Positions 10,086-19,727 of a stretch of DNA of 42,299 nt are shown here, piece after piece. The position numbers and the translations under genes were made by a program. Each line of letters opens with the position of its first letter. Position 1 is the stretch's first letter. Below the pieces are notes generated by a model, which was not told where the DNA came from, did no database searches, and saw only the letters and a list, made by a program, of their open reading frames with translations. The DNA is from an uncultured beta proteobacterium (GTDB lineage Bacteria; Pseudomonadota; Gammaproteobacteria; Burkholderiales; Burkholderiaceae_C), in assembly GCA_903828665.1 (NCBI GenBank), contig CAIKMZ010000069.1, positions 1 to 42,299 on the forward strand. The letters run 5' to 3'.

Positions 10086-10454
10086 TCAATCCTCTTTGGC
10101 GCGGGACGCCACCGCGCGCGCAATCAGCGCATTCATGTCGGCGGCATTCTCGGTCGTGCGGTCAAAGACAAAATGCAGTGTCGGCACGGTATGGATATGC
10201 AGCCGCTTGAAGAGGCCGGCGCGCAAGAAGCCGGCCGCCTGGTTCAAACCTTCCGTGCACTCCTTCGGGTCGCCCGTCAGCAAGCTGAAGAACACCTTGG
10301 CGTGCGCATAGTCCGGCGTGACCTCGACCGCCTGAATCGTGACCATGCCGACGCGCGGATCCTTGAGCTCGCGCGCGATCAGCTCGGTCAGATCGCGCTG
10401 GATCTGGTCGGCCACCTTGAAGGCCCGGTTGGGCGTACTTGATTTCTTGCGCAC
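10086..10454 (-). CDS. rbfA: 30S ribosome-binding factor A
   Basis: Small KH-domain protein (122 residues) that binds immature 30S subunits and acts in late 16S rRNA processing and cold adaptation. The N-terminus [27 protein letters not shown] and the following [20 protein letters not shown] are typical. The short C-terminal ...[19 protein letters not shown] closes the fold. It sits between infB (29 bp) and truB (4 bp), the common bacterial order infB-rbfA-truB, which supports cotranscription. Confidence 0.95.
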   Translation of the reverse strand: MRKKSSTPNRAFKVADQIQRDLTELIARELKDPRVGMVTIQAVEVTPDYAHAKVFFSLLTGDPKECTEGLNQAAGFLRAGLFKRLHIHTVPTLHFVFDRTTENAADMNALIARAVASRAKED

Positions 10455-10483
10455 GATTTATGGTGATGTCGTCAAAAGGCGGT

Positions 10484-13402
10484 TCAAAGCGTTCTGGCCA
10501 CTTCGCGGATTTCGAAGAACTCCAGCACGTCGCCTTCGGAGATGTCGTTGTAGTTCTTGATGTTCAGACCACATTCGAAACCTTCCTTGACTTCCTTGGC
10601 GTCGTCCTTGAAGCGCTTGAGCGACTCCAGTTCACCGGTGAAGATGACCACGTTGTCGCGCAACAGACGCAGGCGCGCTGCGCGCCTGACGACGCCCGCG
10701 GTGACCATGCAACCGGCGATCGAGCCGATCTTCGATACCTTGAAGACCTGGCGAATCTCGGCGGTGCCGATGACTTCTTCCTTCTTGTCCGGCGTCAGCA
10801 TGCCCGACATCGCGAGCTTGAGCTCGTCGACCGCGTCGTAGATGATGTCGTAGTAGCGGATGTCCACGCCGTTGTTCTCGGCCAGCTTGCGCGCGCCGGC
10901 ATCGGCACGCGTGTTGAAGCCGATGATGACGGCCTTGGAGGCGATCGCCAGATTCACATCGGATTCGCTGATCGCGCCCACTGCGGCGTAGACCAGCTGG
11001 ACCTTGACCTCGTCGGTTGAGAGCTTGAGCAGCGACTGGGCCAGCGCTTCCTGCGAGCCCTGCACGTCGGCCTTGACGATGATGGGCACCATCTTGACTT
11101 CGCCCGCTGCCATGTCCGTGAACATGTTCTCGAGTTTGGCTGCCTGCTGCTTGGCCAACTTGGTGTGGCGGAACTTGCCGGCTCGGTAGGTGGCAATTTC
11201 ACGGGCACGCCGTTCGTCCGCCATGACCATGAATTCGTCGCCGGCCTGCGGCACTTCCGTGAGACCCTGGATCTCGACCGGAATCGACGGGCCGGCCGTC
11301 TTGATGCTCTTGCCGTTCTCGTCGAGCATGGCGCGCACGCGGCCATAGGTTGAGCCGGCCAGGACAATGTCCCCGGTCTTGAGCGTGCCCGACTGCACCA
11401 GGACCGTGGCCACCGGGCCGCGTCCCTTGTCCAATTGGGCTTCGATCACCAGACCCTTGGCCATGGCATCCACCGGTGCGCGCAGTTCCAGCACTTCAGC
11501 CTGCAGCAAAACCTGCTCCAGCAGCGCGTCGATGCCTTCGCCGGTCTTGGCCGAAACCGGCACAAAGGGCGAGTCACCGCCAAACTCTTCCGGCACGACT
11601 TCTTCAACAACCAGTTCGTTCTTGACGCGCTCCGGATTGGCATCGGGCTTGTCGATCTTGTTAATCGCCACCACGATCGGAACACCAGCGGCACGGGCGT
11701 GCTTGATGGCTTCCTTGGTCTGCGGCATCACGCCGTCATCGGCAGCGACAACCAGAATCACGATGTCGGTGGCCTGCGCGCCGCGGGCACGCATCGCCGT
11801 AAAGGCTTCGTGGCCCGGGGTGTCGAGGAAGGAAATCACGCCACGCGGCGTCTCCACATGGTAGGCGCCAATGTGCTGCGTGATGCCCCCGGCTTCGCCG
11901 GATGCCACTTTGGCGCGGCGAATGTAATCGAGCAGAGACGTCTTGCCGTGGTCGACGTGACCCATCACGGTCACAACCGGTGCCCGCGGCAAGGATTCGG
12001 ATTGCTGCTTGGACACTTCGTCATCGGTGAACGCTTCCGGATCGTCGAGCGCCGCAACAATGGCTTTGTGACCCATTTCTTCGACCACGATCATCGCGGT
12101 GTCCTGGTCCAGCGGCTGGTTGATCGTCACCATCTGGCCAAGCTTCATCAAATGCTTGATGACTTCGGACGCCTTGACCGCCATCTTGTGTGCCAGTTCG
12201 GCCACGGTGATGGTTTCAGGCACATGAACCTCAATGACGCGCACCTCGGCCGGCGTTTGCACGCGATCGTCGTCGCGGTGGTCGCGGTCGTTGCTGCCGC
12301 GCTTGCCACGCGGACCGGCACGCCAGTTGTTGCCGCGTCCGCCGGGCGCGGTGGTCGCGCCACGGGTCGGAATGGCTTTCTTCTTGGCTGGATCGCCAGC
12401 CCAACTGCTGGAAAGCTTGGCTGACTTGACTTCCTTGCCACCAGCGCCTGGCGCTGCCGCGGTTCCCGGCGCACCGGCCACCGCCGGCCGCGCAGGTTTG
12501 GCGGGCGTTGTGCCCGCTGCGGGCTTGTGCAAAGTGCCTTTGAGACCGGCCGCTGCATCCGGTTTCTTGACCGGTGGCGGTGGTGGGGGTTTGCGCGCCG
12601 GCGCCGACATCATCAGGCGAATAGCGGCCGCTTCGGCTTCGGCCGTGCGGCGGCGTTCGCCCAGATCGGCCGCGCGCGCGGCGTCTTCTGCTGCTCGCTT
12701 CTTGGAATCTGCGGCTGCAAGGTCGCGCTCTTGCGTCTGCGCCTTGGCCAGCGCTTCTGCCTTCTCCGCCGCTTCCTGGACCTTGGCCGCTGCGCTGTCG
12801 ATGGCATCCTGCGCCTGCGATTCAGGCGTCTTGGGCTTCTTCTGCTCCAGCACCGCATCAGCTGCAGCTTGTTGCGCGGCCTTCGTTGCCGCCAATTCGG
12901 CCGCTTCGCGCGAGCGCTGCTCCTGCTCCTCACGCTGGCGCCTGCGTTCCGTCAGTTCCTCTTCCTGCCGACGGATCAACTCGGCCTGCCGGCGCGCCTC
13001 TTCCTCACGGCGGGTCAATTCGGCATTGCTGATCACCGGCGCGGTCTCAGTGACCTCCGGCGCAACTTCGGCCGGCATGTCCGCGGGCATATCAAGCCCG
13101 TCTTCGCGACGCACAAACGTTCGCTTCTTGCGCACTTCAACCTGAATGGTGCGTGCCTTGCCGGTGGAATCCGCCTGCTTGATTTCACTGGTCGACTTCT
13201 TGACCAGCGTAATCTTCTTACGTTCCGCACTGGCAGTGCCATGGCTGGCCTGCAAGAAACCCAACAGACGCTGCTTGTCAGCCTCTGTCAGCTTGTCGGA
13301 AGCGGCTGACTTGGCCACTCCCGCCGACTTCAACTGCTCAAGCAGTGTTTCGGTTGATTTTTTGAGTTCGTTGGCAAACTCTGCGACGGTCGTACTGGAC
13401 AT
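10484..13402 (-). CDS. infB: Translation initiation factor IF-2
   Basis: GTPase that places initiator tRNA on the ribosome. 972 residues, in the long range for IF-2. The N-terminal IF2_N helix bundle (residues 1-50) is followed by a long charged, Glu/Arg/Ala-rich linker (about 125-270, probable extended helix) and an Ala/Pro/Lys/Gly-rich disordered part (about 270-385). A second IF2_N-like domain is near 388-445. The G domain has GHVDHGKTS at 480-488, the DTPGHEAF motif and NKIDKPDA. The start [15 protein letters not shown] has an AAAGG upstream. The low-complexity linker explains the several long spurious frames on the opposite strand. It is part of rimP-nusA-infB-rbfA-truB. Confidence 0.97.
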   Translation of the reverse strand: MSSTTVAEFANELKKSTETLLEQLKSAGVAKSAASDKLTEADKQRLLGFLQASHGTASAERKKITLVKKSTSEIKQADSTGKARTIQVEVRKKRTFVRREDGLDMPADMPAEVAPEVTETAPVISNAELTRREEEARRQAELIRRQEEELTERRRQREEQEQRSREAAELAATKAAQQAAADAVLEQKKPKTPESQAQDAIDSAAAKVQEAAEKAEALAKAQTQERDLAAADSKKRAAEDAARAADLGERRRTAEAEAAAIRLMMSAPARKPPPPPPVKKPDAAAGLKGTLHKPAAGTTPAKPARPAVAGAPGTAAAPGAGGKEVKSAKLSSSWAGDPAKKKAIPTRGATTAPGGRGNNWRAGPRGKRGSNDRDHRDDDRVQTPAEVRVIEVHVPETITVAELAHKMAVKASEVIKHLMKLGQMVTINQPLDQDTAMIVVEEMGHKAIVAALDDPEAFTDDEVSKQQSESLPRAPVVTVMGHVDHGKTSLLDYIRRAKVASGEAGGITQHIGAYHVETPRGVISFLDTPGHEAFTAMRARGAQATDIVILVVAADDGVMPQTKEAIKHARAAGVPIVVAINKIDKPDANPERVKNELVVEEVVPEEFGGDSPFVPVSAKTGEGIDALLEQVLLQAEVLELRAPVDAMAKGLVIEAQLDKGRGPVATVLVQSGTLKTGDIVLAGSTYGRVRAMLDENGKSIKTAGPSIPVEIQGLTEVPQAGDEFMVMADERRAREIATYRAGKFRHTKLAKQQAAKLENMFTDMAAGEVKMVPIIVKADVQGSQEALAQSLLKLSTDEVKVQLVYAAVGAISESDVNLAIASKAVIIGFNTRADAGARKLAENNGVDIRYYDIIYDAVDELKLAMSGMLTPDKKEEVIGTAEIRQVFKVSKIGSIAGCMVTAGVVRRAARLRLLRDNVVIFTGELESLKRFKDDAKEVKEGFECGLNIKNYNDISEGDVLEFFEIREVARTL

Positions 13403-13495
13403 TTGTTGTGTAACCTTTGGTTCGGCTTGGCAAGCCTTGTGGGCAATTGCCGGCCATCACTGAAATTTCGTATTCATGTATTCATGACATTGGCT

Positions 13496-14992
13496 TTATT
13501 CTTGGGAAGCGGCTTCATTGACAAACCAATGTTCGCGCGCTTTCATGATCAAGGTCTTGGCTTCTTCTTCGGTCTGGCCGGTGATGTCGGTGAGTTCATC
13601 GACAGCCAGATCGGCCAGGTCGTCACGGTTGTGCACGCCCTTGTCAGCCAGTTTCGCAATCAGCTCCGGCGTCAGCCCTTCGAGGTCGCGCAATTCCAGC
13701 GAGACTTCCTGCACGCTCTCTTCACGCGCAATTTCCATGGTCAGCAGCGCATCTTTGGCACGCGTGCGCAATTCATTGACCGTGTCTTCATCGAAGCTCT
13801 CGATCTCGAGCATCTCCTCGAGCGGCACATAGGCCACCTGCTCGAGGCTGGTAAAGCCTTCGGCGATCAGCAGATCGGCGATCTCCTCGTCCACGTCGAG
13901 CTTTTCCATGAACAGCTTGCGGCCCGAATCGGTCTCGCTGGCTTGCTTCTGTGCCGACTCGGCGGCGTCCAGGATGTTGATCTTCCAGCCGGTCAACTCG
14001 GAGGCCAGGCGCACATTCTGGCCGCCGCGTCCGATGGCGATGGCCAGGTTTTCCTCGTCCACCACCACGTCCATGGCGTGACGTTCTTCGTCCACCACGA
14101 TGGACGAGACGTTGGCCGGCGCCAGCGCACCGATCACGAACTGGGCCGGGTCTTCGCTCCAGAGCACGATATCGACGCGCTCGCCAGCGAGTTCATTGGT
14201 AACGCCGTTGACACGGGTGCCGCGCACGCCGACACAGGTTCCGATCGGGTCGACCCGCTTGTCGTGCGACAGCACGGCGATCTTGGCGCGCGAACCGACA
14301 TCACGGGCGCAGGATTTGATTTCCAGCAGGCCCTGCTCGATCTCGGGCACTTCCTGGCGGAACAGCTCGATCATGAACTCGGGGGCCGAGCGCGACAGGA
14401 TGATGGGCGCACCACGCAGCGTGAGGTCCACCTCCATGATCATGGCCCGAACCCGGTCGCCGACGCGCAGGTTCTCCTTCGGGATCATCTCGCTGCGGCG
14501 CAGCCGGCCTTCGACACGGCCGCTTTCGACGATGATGTCGCCCTTGTCCATGCGCTTGACCGTGCCGACAAAGATCTTGTCGCCACGCGACATGAAATCG
14601 TTGAGCAGCATCTCACGCTCGGCGTCGCGGATCTTCTGCAGAATGACCTGCTTGGCGGCCATGGCGCCAATGCGGCCGATCGGCACCGACTCCACAGTTT
14701 CTTCGATGTATTCGTCGACCTCGATATCCGGGATCTGCTCCTTGGCTTCAAACAGCAGGATTTCCTGGTCCGGCAATTGCAGGCCAGCCTCGTCCGGCAC
14801 CACATGCCAGCGCCGGAAGGTCTCATACGAGCCGCTGTCACGGTCGACCGCGACGCGAATATCCACATCACCCGGATAGAGCTTTTTCGTCGCCTGTGCC
14901 AGCGCGGCTTCGACAGCGCCGAAAACCACATCACGCTCGACGTTCTTCTCACGTGAGATGGCTTCCACCAGCATTAACATTTCGCGATTCAT
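13496..14992 (-). CDS. nusA: Transcription termination/antitermination factor NusA
   Basis: RNA-polymerase-binding factor that modulates pausing, termination and antitermination. From ATG at 14992 the protein has 498 residues. The N-terminal domain begins [18 protein letters not shown], followed by S1 (near 135-200) and KH domains ([18 protein letters not shown] and [17 protein letters not shown]). Two acidic C-terminal repeats are visible after about residue 360, as in E. coli NusA. The longer frame to 15295 overlaps rimP and was rejected. An AGGAGA lies 8-9 bases before the ATG, and a two-codon ORF (ATG GCA TGA, 14997-14989) overlaps the start. In E. coli NusA regulates its own operon; the hairpin before rimP (15676-15707) could serve the same purpose here (inference). 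Confidence 0.97.
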   Translation of the reverse strand: MNREMLMLVEAISREKNVERDVVFGAVEAALAQATKKLYPGDVDIRVAVDRDSGSYETFRRWHVVPDEAGLQLPDQEILLFEAKEQIPDIEVDEYIEETVESVPIGRIGAMAAKQVILQKIRDAEREMLLNDFMSRGDKIFVGTVKRMDKGDIIVESGRVEGRLRRSEMIPKENLRVGDRVRAMIMEVDLTLRGAPIILSRSAPEFMIELFRQEVPEIEQGLLEIKSCARDVGSRAKIAVLSHDKRVDPIGTCVGVRGTRVNGVTNELAGERVDIVLWSEDPAQFVIGALAPANVSSIVVDEERHAMDVVVDEENLAIAIGRGGQNVRLASELTGWKINILDAAESAQKQASETDSGRKLFMEKLDVDEEIADLLIAEGFTSLEQVAYVPLEEMLEIESFDEDTVNELRTRAKDALLTMEIAREESVQEVSLELRDLEGLTPELIAKLADKGVHNRDDLADLAVDELTDITGQTEEEAKTLIMKAREHWFVNEAASQE

Positions 14993-15014
14993 GCCATGAC
15001 TCTCCTGTTTCAAT

Positions 15015-15635
15015 TCAATCCAAATCAGGCTCGGTGCCGCCCTTGGCGCCCCGGCCCTTGAAGCTGACGATAGGCGCCAGGCGCGCCTCCTTGAGCTCAT
15101 CCAAAACAAAACCCAGTGCCTGCAAGGGTGCCGGCACTCTCTTCTTGCTGACCTTCTGACCCGGTTTGACGGCGGGCGCGTCGCTCCAGACGATTTGCCA
15201 GCCCAAAATGCCATCCGTGCCCGTGGTGCGCTCCAGCACACCCCGAAATTTCTTGCGGTTGGCATTGACCGTGGTCCCCGCCGCCACGTCGACACCGACC
15301 GGCACCTTCAGCGTGATGTCGATCTGTTGACCGACAAAACGCTCAAAATCACTCTCGCTGCGCAATGGGCGATCGATACCCGGCGAAGACACCTCCAGGC
15401 GCTTGTATTCGATGCCATCCACCTCCAGCGCAAACAACAGCTGGCGCGTCACCGTCTCGCAATCTTCAACGGTGACGAACTGCTCCGGAACGGCATCGGC
15501 ATTCACGCCTTCAGGCGGCCGTGTCCAAGGCAAGTCGATCGTGACGCGCAGCAATCCCGCTGCGGAGCGTTCGATCTCCACCAGGTCGTAGCCGAGACCG
15601 GCCACGGTTTGTTCAACAATTTCCTTCAGTGCCAC
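15015..15635 (-). CDS. rimP: Ribosome maturation factor RimP, GTG start
   Basis: RimP acts in early assembly of the 30S subunit. The GTG at 15635 gives [20 protein letters not shown], the expected family N-terminus, and a product of about 206 residues. The open frame can be extended to a TTG at 15677, adding 14 residues that fall in the T-run of a leader hairpin and look non-coding. Family motifs are [21 protein letters not shown], the [13 protein letters not shown] stretch and [16 protein letters not shown]. Downstream, 22 bp separate it from nusA, the standard operon order. No strong ribosome site precedes the GTG, so the start is only moderately certain. Confidence 0.93.
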   Translation of the reverse strand: MALKEIVEQTVAGLGYDLVEIERSAAGLLRVTIDLPWTRPPEGVNADAVPEQFVTVEDCETVTRQLLFALEVDGIEYKRLEVSSPGIDRPLRSESDFERFVGQQIDITLKVPVGVDVAAGTTVNANRKKFRGVLERTTGTDGILGWQIVWSDAPAVKPGQKVSKKRVPAPLQALGFVLDELKEARLAPIVSFKGRGAKGGTEPDLD

Positions 15636-15675
15636 TTGTGACGAGTCTTTAGTTGCAACGCAAAAACAATCGACC

Positions 15676-15707
15676 AAAAAAAACGGGCGGTAGTTACCCG
15701 CCCGTTT
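15676..15707 (-). terminator. Intrinsic-terminator-like hairpin in the rimP-nusA leader
   Basis: Read on the minus strand, AAACGGGCGG (15707-15698) pairs with CCGCCCGTTT (15690-15681) around a 7-base loop. The T-run continues to 15676, so a run of about eight T follows the GC stem, a textbook rho-independent terminator. Outer bases CGACC/GGTCG can extend the pairing around the T-run. It ends only about 40 bases before the rimP GTG, which leaves little room for a promoter between them. It may end M16 peptidase transcripts from upstream, or act as an attenuator for rimP-nusA-infB if the promoter lies before it. Confidence 0.82.
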
Positions 15708-15721
15708 GGTCGTGAGCTTGG

Positions 15722-15727
15722 ATTGTA
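15722..15727 (-). promoter_or_regulatory. Candidate -10 box (TACAAT) upstream of the rimP leader hairpin
   Basis: On the minus strand TACAAT matches the sigma-70 -10 consensus in 5 of 6 bases, and the sequence is preceded by an AT-rich TTTTAGGA. Transcription would begin near 15715, just before the hairpin at 15707-15676. The -35 is poor: TTGAAA lies 26 bases upstream, and at normal spacing only TGGCAC is seen. The call rests on position and one hexamer. Confidence 0.35.
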
Positions 15728-15803
15728 TCCTAAAACGAGCTTAGTGCCATGATTTTCAAGGATTTATTGCGCTCTTGCAACGGCGAACAAGGGCTCGACT
15801 CAA

Positions 15804-18569
15804 CTACTTCGCCGCGGCGCCCGGCAAGGTGCCCGCCTTGATCAGGACCATGCCATCCGGTTTGAGGTATTTTTTGATCGCGCCGTTGATCTGTTCGACT
15901 GTCAGCGCCCGGACCTTGACCGGAAATTCATCGAGCCAACCAACGTCGTAACCCCGGTTGACAGCCGTGAGCAAAGCGCCCGCCATGCCGTCTGTCGTTG
16001 CCAGTTCCACCTTGAACGAACCGATCAGGTTGGTCTTGCGGGATTCGATCTCGGCCGGCGTGGCGCCGTTCTCGTACCAGAGCGTCAATTGACGCCGGGT
16101 CGAGGTGATGCCTTTTTCCAGCAAGGCCGGCGCAAAACTGGCATTGATCTTCCAGTCGCCGGCATTGACCATGTCATTGCCCAAGCGCGCACCGACGTCG
16201 TATGTCAGGCCCTCCTTGTCCCGCACATTGGCCATCAGGCGCCCGGTAAAGCCGCTGCCCAGGATGGCAGTTGCCAGGCGCAAGGCCTGGTAATCCGGGT
16301 CGCGGTAGCGCAGACCACTGGACTGCCCGAGTACGACCGAGACACTCGTTTTGTCGGGCATGACCACGTCCTGCCTCTGCGGCGCAGCGGCCGGCGGGGC
16401 ATCGACGACACGCACCGCCATGTCGCCACCTTGCCAACCGGAAAATGCCTTGGCGAGTTCGGCCTCGATGGCGGGCAGGTCCAGGTCGCCGACCAGGACC
16501 AATGTCATATGGGCAGGCCCGTACGCCGCCTGGTGAAAGGCGATCACATCCTCCAGCCTGGCCGCCTCCACCGCCGCCAGCAGTTCATCCGGCGCCGGGT
16601 TGCGATTGGGATGCGAAACCGGGTAGACGGCGCGCGTGAAAGCATCGGCAGCCCGGAAATCCGTGTTCTCCAGGCGGCGCTTGAGGCTGCCGGCAAACTG
16701 CTTCTTGGCCTTGGCGAATTCATCGGCTGAAAAGGCGGGCATGCGCAACTGCTCGGCAACCAGACCGATGACAAGCGGCGCATCCTTCTTCAGGGACTTG
16801 GCGCTGACCTCGACAAAGTCCGTTCCGACCGAGAAGCTGATATTGGCCCCGACCGCTTCGAGCTTTTCGGCGATGGCGAATTTGTCCTGCTTGCGCGTGC
16901 CCTGCTCCAGCATCATGCCCGTCAGCGTCGGAATCGCCGGGTTGCCGTTGCCAGCCAGCGCCTTGCCGGCCGGCAGCGACGCGCGCAGCGTGACCACGTC
17001 TTTGACGCCCGTCGGGTAGGCAATGACGTCAATGCCGGCGACCCGCGCGCGCTTGACCTTCGGTGCGATCCGGCTGCCCGGGTCCGCGCCAAGCGCTGGA
17101 CCGCCTGCTGCAACATCCGCGTCCGCCGGCGCCAGGGCGTCGAGTCCCGGGCTGCGGTAGTAGGCCGGACCACTCGCACGCGAAGCTTTGCCGCCGGCGC
17201 CCGCGCTGGCGGCAGCACCTGCCGATCCTGTCGGCACAAACCAGCCGGTGGTGCTCTGATCTTCATTCAAATAGAGATTGGCCACGCGCTTGATATCGGC
17301 GGTTGTGACCTTGGCGATCGCCTCGTCGAGCTTGTAGAACAAGCTCCAGTCGCCCGCGGCAATGCATTCATTCAGGTTGCCAGCCACCGCGAAGGATCCG
17401 TCGCGCTTGAAGGCGGCATCGGCCAGCGTCTTGGCAATGGCGGCCTTGAGTTCACTCTCCGATACACCGTCCTTCTTCAAGCGTTCAATTTCCTGCACGG
17501 CGATCTTCTCCACCTCTTCATGCGTGGCACCCGGGGCCAGTGGCGCAAAAATGATCTGCAGCGTCGGGTCGGCGTTGAATCCGGCGTTCGCATCGACACC
17601 GGTCGAAAGGTTCTTGTCGGTCAACGCGCGGTAGAAGCGGCTGTTCTTGCCGTCCGAAAGGATGGCACCGAGCAGGCTGACGGCAGCGTAATCGGCGTGC
17701 GTGGCGGCCGGAATCTTGTGCGCAATGGCGACCACGCCGAGCTGTCCCGAGCGCTTGACGATCACCCGGCGCGCGCCGGTCTGCGCCGGCTCCTCTGTGT
17801 ACACCACGGGAATGGGGTTGGGTGAGCGTGCATACACGCCAAAGGATTTCTTGACCAAGGCCAGGGCCTGCGCCGGTTCGAAGTCGCCGATGATGGAGAC
17901 CGTCGCATTGTTTGGCCAGTAGAAGGTGTCGTAGAACTCGCGTAGTCGTTCGATCGACACTTTCTCGATGTCGCTGCGGTGCCCGATCGTGCTGTGGTGG
18001 TAGGGATGGGCAACAAACGCGGCCTGGTAGATCTCCTTGTACAGCGCCTGGAAGGGCGAATTTTCCCCGCGCTCGAATTCATTGCGGACCACGGTCATCT
18101 CGGGACGCCGGTCATCTTCGCGCAGCAGCAGATTGCGCATGCGATCGGCCTCCATGTCGATCGCCGTGGCCAGATGCTCGCTGCCCAGGTTTTCGTAATA
18201 GTTGGTGCGGTCGAGCCAGGTGGTGGCGTTGTAGCGGGCGCCGGTGCGTTCCAGCAACTGGTCGACGTTGTTGCCTTTGCTGCGGTCGCGGTTCGTCGTT
18301 CCCTTGAACATCAGGTGTTCGAGCAGGTGCGTCGCACCGGTGCTGCCGGTAACCTCGTTCTTGGAGCCGACCCGGTAGGTGACCATGAAGGTCAGTGTCG
18401 GGCTGGAATGCTCGGGCAGCAACAGAACCTGCAGTCCGTTTGACTGCAGCGTGTATTCATCGATGCTGCCCACCGTCTTGACGTGGGCAAACCCCGGCAC
18501 AGCAACCGGGCTCGCGTGCAGGGTCAGGGCACAGATGAACGAACCGAAGAGCACAAGGCAACGTCGCAT
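15804..18569 (-). CDS. Secreted M16-family zinc metallopeptidase (pitrilysin-like), two-domain
   Basis: A 921-residue protein with a signal peptide (MRRCLVLFGSFICALTLHAS) and so probably periplasmic. The zinc site HXXEH is HLLEH at residues 81-85, with the third ligand likely Glu164 in VVRNEFERGENSP. The first catalytic and structural modules fill about residues 30-460. An Ala/Gly-rich linker follows (about 450-490), then a second pair of modules (about 515-915) without HXXEH, the usual inactive half that closes the chamber. Such proteins (PqqL-like, M16) degrade peptides; no specific substrate is indicated. It is transcribed toward rimP and divergent from fabI. Neighbouring pqq genes are absent. 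Confidence 0.92.
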   Translation of the reverse strand: MRRCLVLFGSFICALTLHASPVAVPGFAHVKTVGSIDEYTLQSNGLQVLLLPEHSSPTLTFMVTYRVGSKNEVTGSTGATHLLEHLMFKGTTNRDRSKGNNVDQLLERTGARYNATTWLDRTNYYENLGSEHLATAIDMEADRMRNLLLREDDRRPEMTVVRNEFERGENSPFQALYKEIYQAAFVAHPYHHSTIGHRSDIEKVSIERLREFYDTFYWPNNATVSIIGDFEPAQALALVKKSFGVYARSPNPIPVVYTEEPAQTGARRVIVKRSGQLGVVAIAHKIPAATHADYAAVSLLGAILSDGKNSRFYRALTDKNLSTGVDANAGFNADPTLQIIFAPLAPGATHEEVEKIAVQEIERLKKDGVSESELKAAIAKTLADAAFKRDGSFAVAGNLNECIAAGDWSLFYKLDEAIAKVTTADIKRVANLYLNEDQSTTGWFVPTGSAGAAASAGAGGKASRASGPAYYRSPGLDALAPADADVAAGGPALGADPGSRIAPKVKRARVAGIDVIAYPTGVKDVVTLRASLPAGKALAGNGNPAIPTLTGMMLEQGTRKQDKFAIAEKLEAVGANISFSVGTDFVEVSAKSLKKDAPLVIGLVAEQLRMPAFSADEFAKAKKQFAGSLKRRLENTDFRAADAFTRAVYPVSHPNRNPAPDELLAAVEAARLEDVIAFHQAAYGPAHMTLVLVGDLDLPAIEAELAKAFSGWQGGDMAVRVVDAPPAAAPQRQDVVMPDKTSVSVVLGQSSGLRYRDPDYQALRLATAILGSGFTGRLMANVRDKEGLTYDVGARLGNDMVNAGDWKINASFAPALLEKGITSTRRQLTLWYENGATPAEIESRKTNLIGSFKVELATTDGMAGALLTAVNRGYDVGWLDEFPVKVRALTVEQINGAIKKYLKPDGMVLIKAGTLPGAAAK

Positions 18570-18751
18570 AATTTCAACCGCAAAAACAAAGACGCAACCT
18601 TAGCACAGCCATTCACGGTTCCCCCGGGGAAATCCTGTTGGCATAGAAGTCAATTTGGTGGCCGGCTGAAATCGGCAACGCATGCGACAATTCCGGCTCA
18701 AATGGCGCCATCGCCAAGACGTTGACCCTTTTGCAAATGGAAGATAACAAC

Positions 18752-19546
18752 ATGGGATTTCTGACAGGGAAAAAATTACTGATCACCGGGGTCTTGTCAA
18801 AGCGCTCGATTGCCTATGGCATCGCGCAGGCCTGCCACGCGCAAGGCGCCGAACTGGCCTTTAGCTATGTCGGCGAGCGCTTCAAGGAACGCATCACCGA
18901 ATTTGCCGCCGATTTCAACTCCTCCCTAGTGTTCGACTGCGACGTCGGTGACGACGCCCAGATTGAAAAGCTGTTTGCCGACCTTGCCGTGCACTGGCCG
19001 CGTTTCGACGGATTCGTCCACAGCATCGGCTATGCGCCGCGTGAAGCGATCGCAGGGAACTTTCTCGATGGCCTGAGCCGGGAGAACTTCCGCATCGCCC
19101 ACGACATCAGCGCCTACAGTTTCCCGGCCATGGCCAAGGCGGCGCTGCCCTACCTGAATGACAAGTCGTCCCTGTTGACGCTGACCTACCTTGGCGGTGT
19201 GCGCGTGGTTCCGAACTACAACACGATGGGTCTGGCCAAGGCCTCACTGGAATCATCGGTGCGCTACCTGGCCGACGCGATCGGCCCGCTTGGCATGCGC
19301 GTCAACGGCCTGAGCGCCGGCGCCGTCAAGACCCTGGCGGCCAGCGGCATCAAGGATTTTGGCCGGTTGCTGGCGATCTCGGCCAGCGCGTCGCCGCTGC
19401 GGCGCAACGTGACGATCGAAGAGGTGGGCAATGTCGCGGCCTTCCTGCTCAGCGACCTGGCCTCTGGCATGACCGGCCAGATTTCCTACGTCGACTGCGG
19501 TGTCAGCCAGACCGCCGTGGCCGTCGTGGAAACACCAAGCGACTGA
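18752..19546 (+). CDS. fabI: Enoyl-[acyl-carrier-protein] reductase (NADH)
   Basis: Carries out the last reduction of each fatty acid elongation cycle and is the target of triclosan and isoniazid-type inhibitors in other bacteria. 264 residues from ATG 18752 (MGFLTGKKLLITGVLS). The upstream in-frame ATG codons (18722, 18737) are less likely because GGAAG sits at the right distance from 18752 and the family starts here. The catalytic pair Tyr156 and Lys163 (YNTMGLAK) agrees in number with E. coli FabI. The atypical glycine motif LITGVLSKRSIAYGIA and HSIGYAPREAI are FabI hallmarks. The 182 bp divergent gap to the peptidase gene shows no clear promoter to me. Confidence 0.96.
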   Translation: MGFLTGKKLLITGVLSKRSIAYGIAQACHAQGAELAFSYVGERFKERITEFAADFNSSLVFDCDVGDDAQIEKLFADLAVHWPRFDGFVHSIGYAPREAIAGNFLDGLSRENFRIAHDISAYSFPAMAKAALPYLNDKSSLLTLTYLGGVRVVPNYNTMGLAKASLESSVRYLADAIGPLGMRVNGLSAGAVKTLAASGIKDFGRLLAISASASPLRRNVTIEEVGNVAAFLLSDLASGMTGQISYVDCGVSQTAVAVVETPSD

Positions 19547-19558
19547 GAATAACAAATG

Positions 19559-19727
19559 AACCCGCCGCCGGGCCGCCCCAAGGCGGGTTGCGCCACCTTT
19601 GGGGCTGGAGCCTGTGGCTACAAAGCTGCTTGAGCAGCTTTGGACAGGCGACAGAGGCGACGCGTCTCGCGAGCAGCGGCCTGCAAGGTGCAGCGTACTA
19701 CGCGAAGCGAGGGGCGTGGGGGCCCAT
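19559..19727. repeat. GC-rich intergenic repeat between fabI and the decarboxylase gene
   Basis: A convergent gap filled with structured GC-rich sequence. AACCCGCC (19559-19566) pairs perfectly with GGCGGGTT (19582-19589). A second hairpin is AAAGCTGC/GCAGCTTT near 19621-19642. The end, with GCGAAGCGAGGGGCGTGGGGG, abuts the decarboxylase stop, much as CTGGGGGTG abuts the guaB stop in the 1650-1743 repeat. Without a T-run the first hairpin is not a standard terminator, but it could work as one or as a 3' stabiliser for both genes. Confidence 0.5.

Noticed and set aside
7322-10210. Long open frame (962 codons) on the plus strand opposite typA, truB and rbfA
   Set aside because: It crosses three well-identified genes and their boundaries, and its translation is His/Gln/Val-rich without domains.
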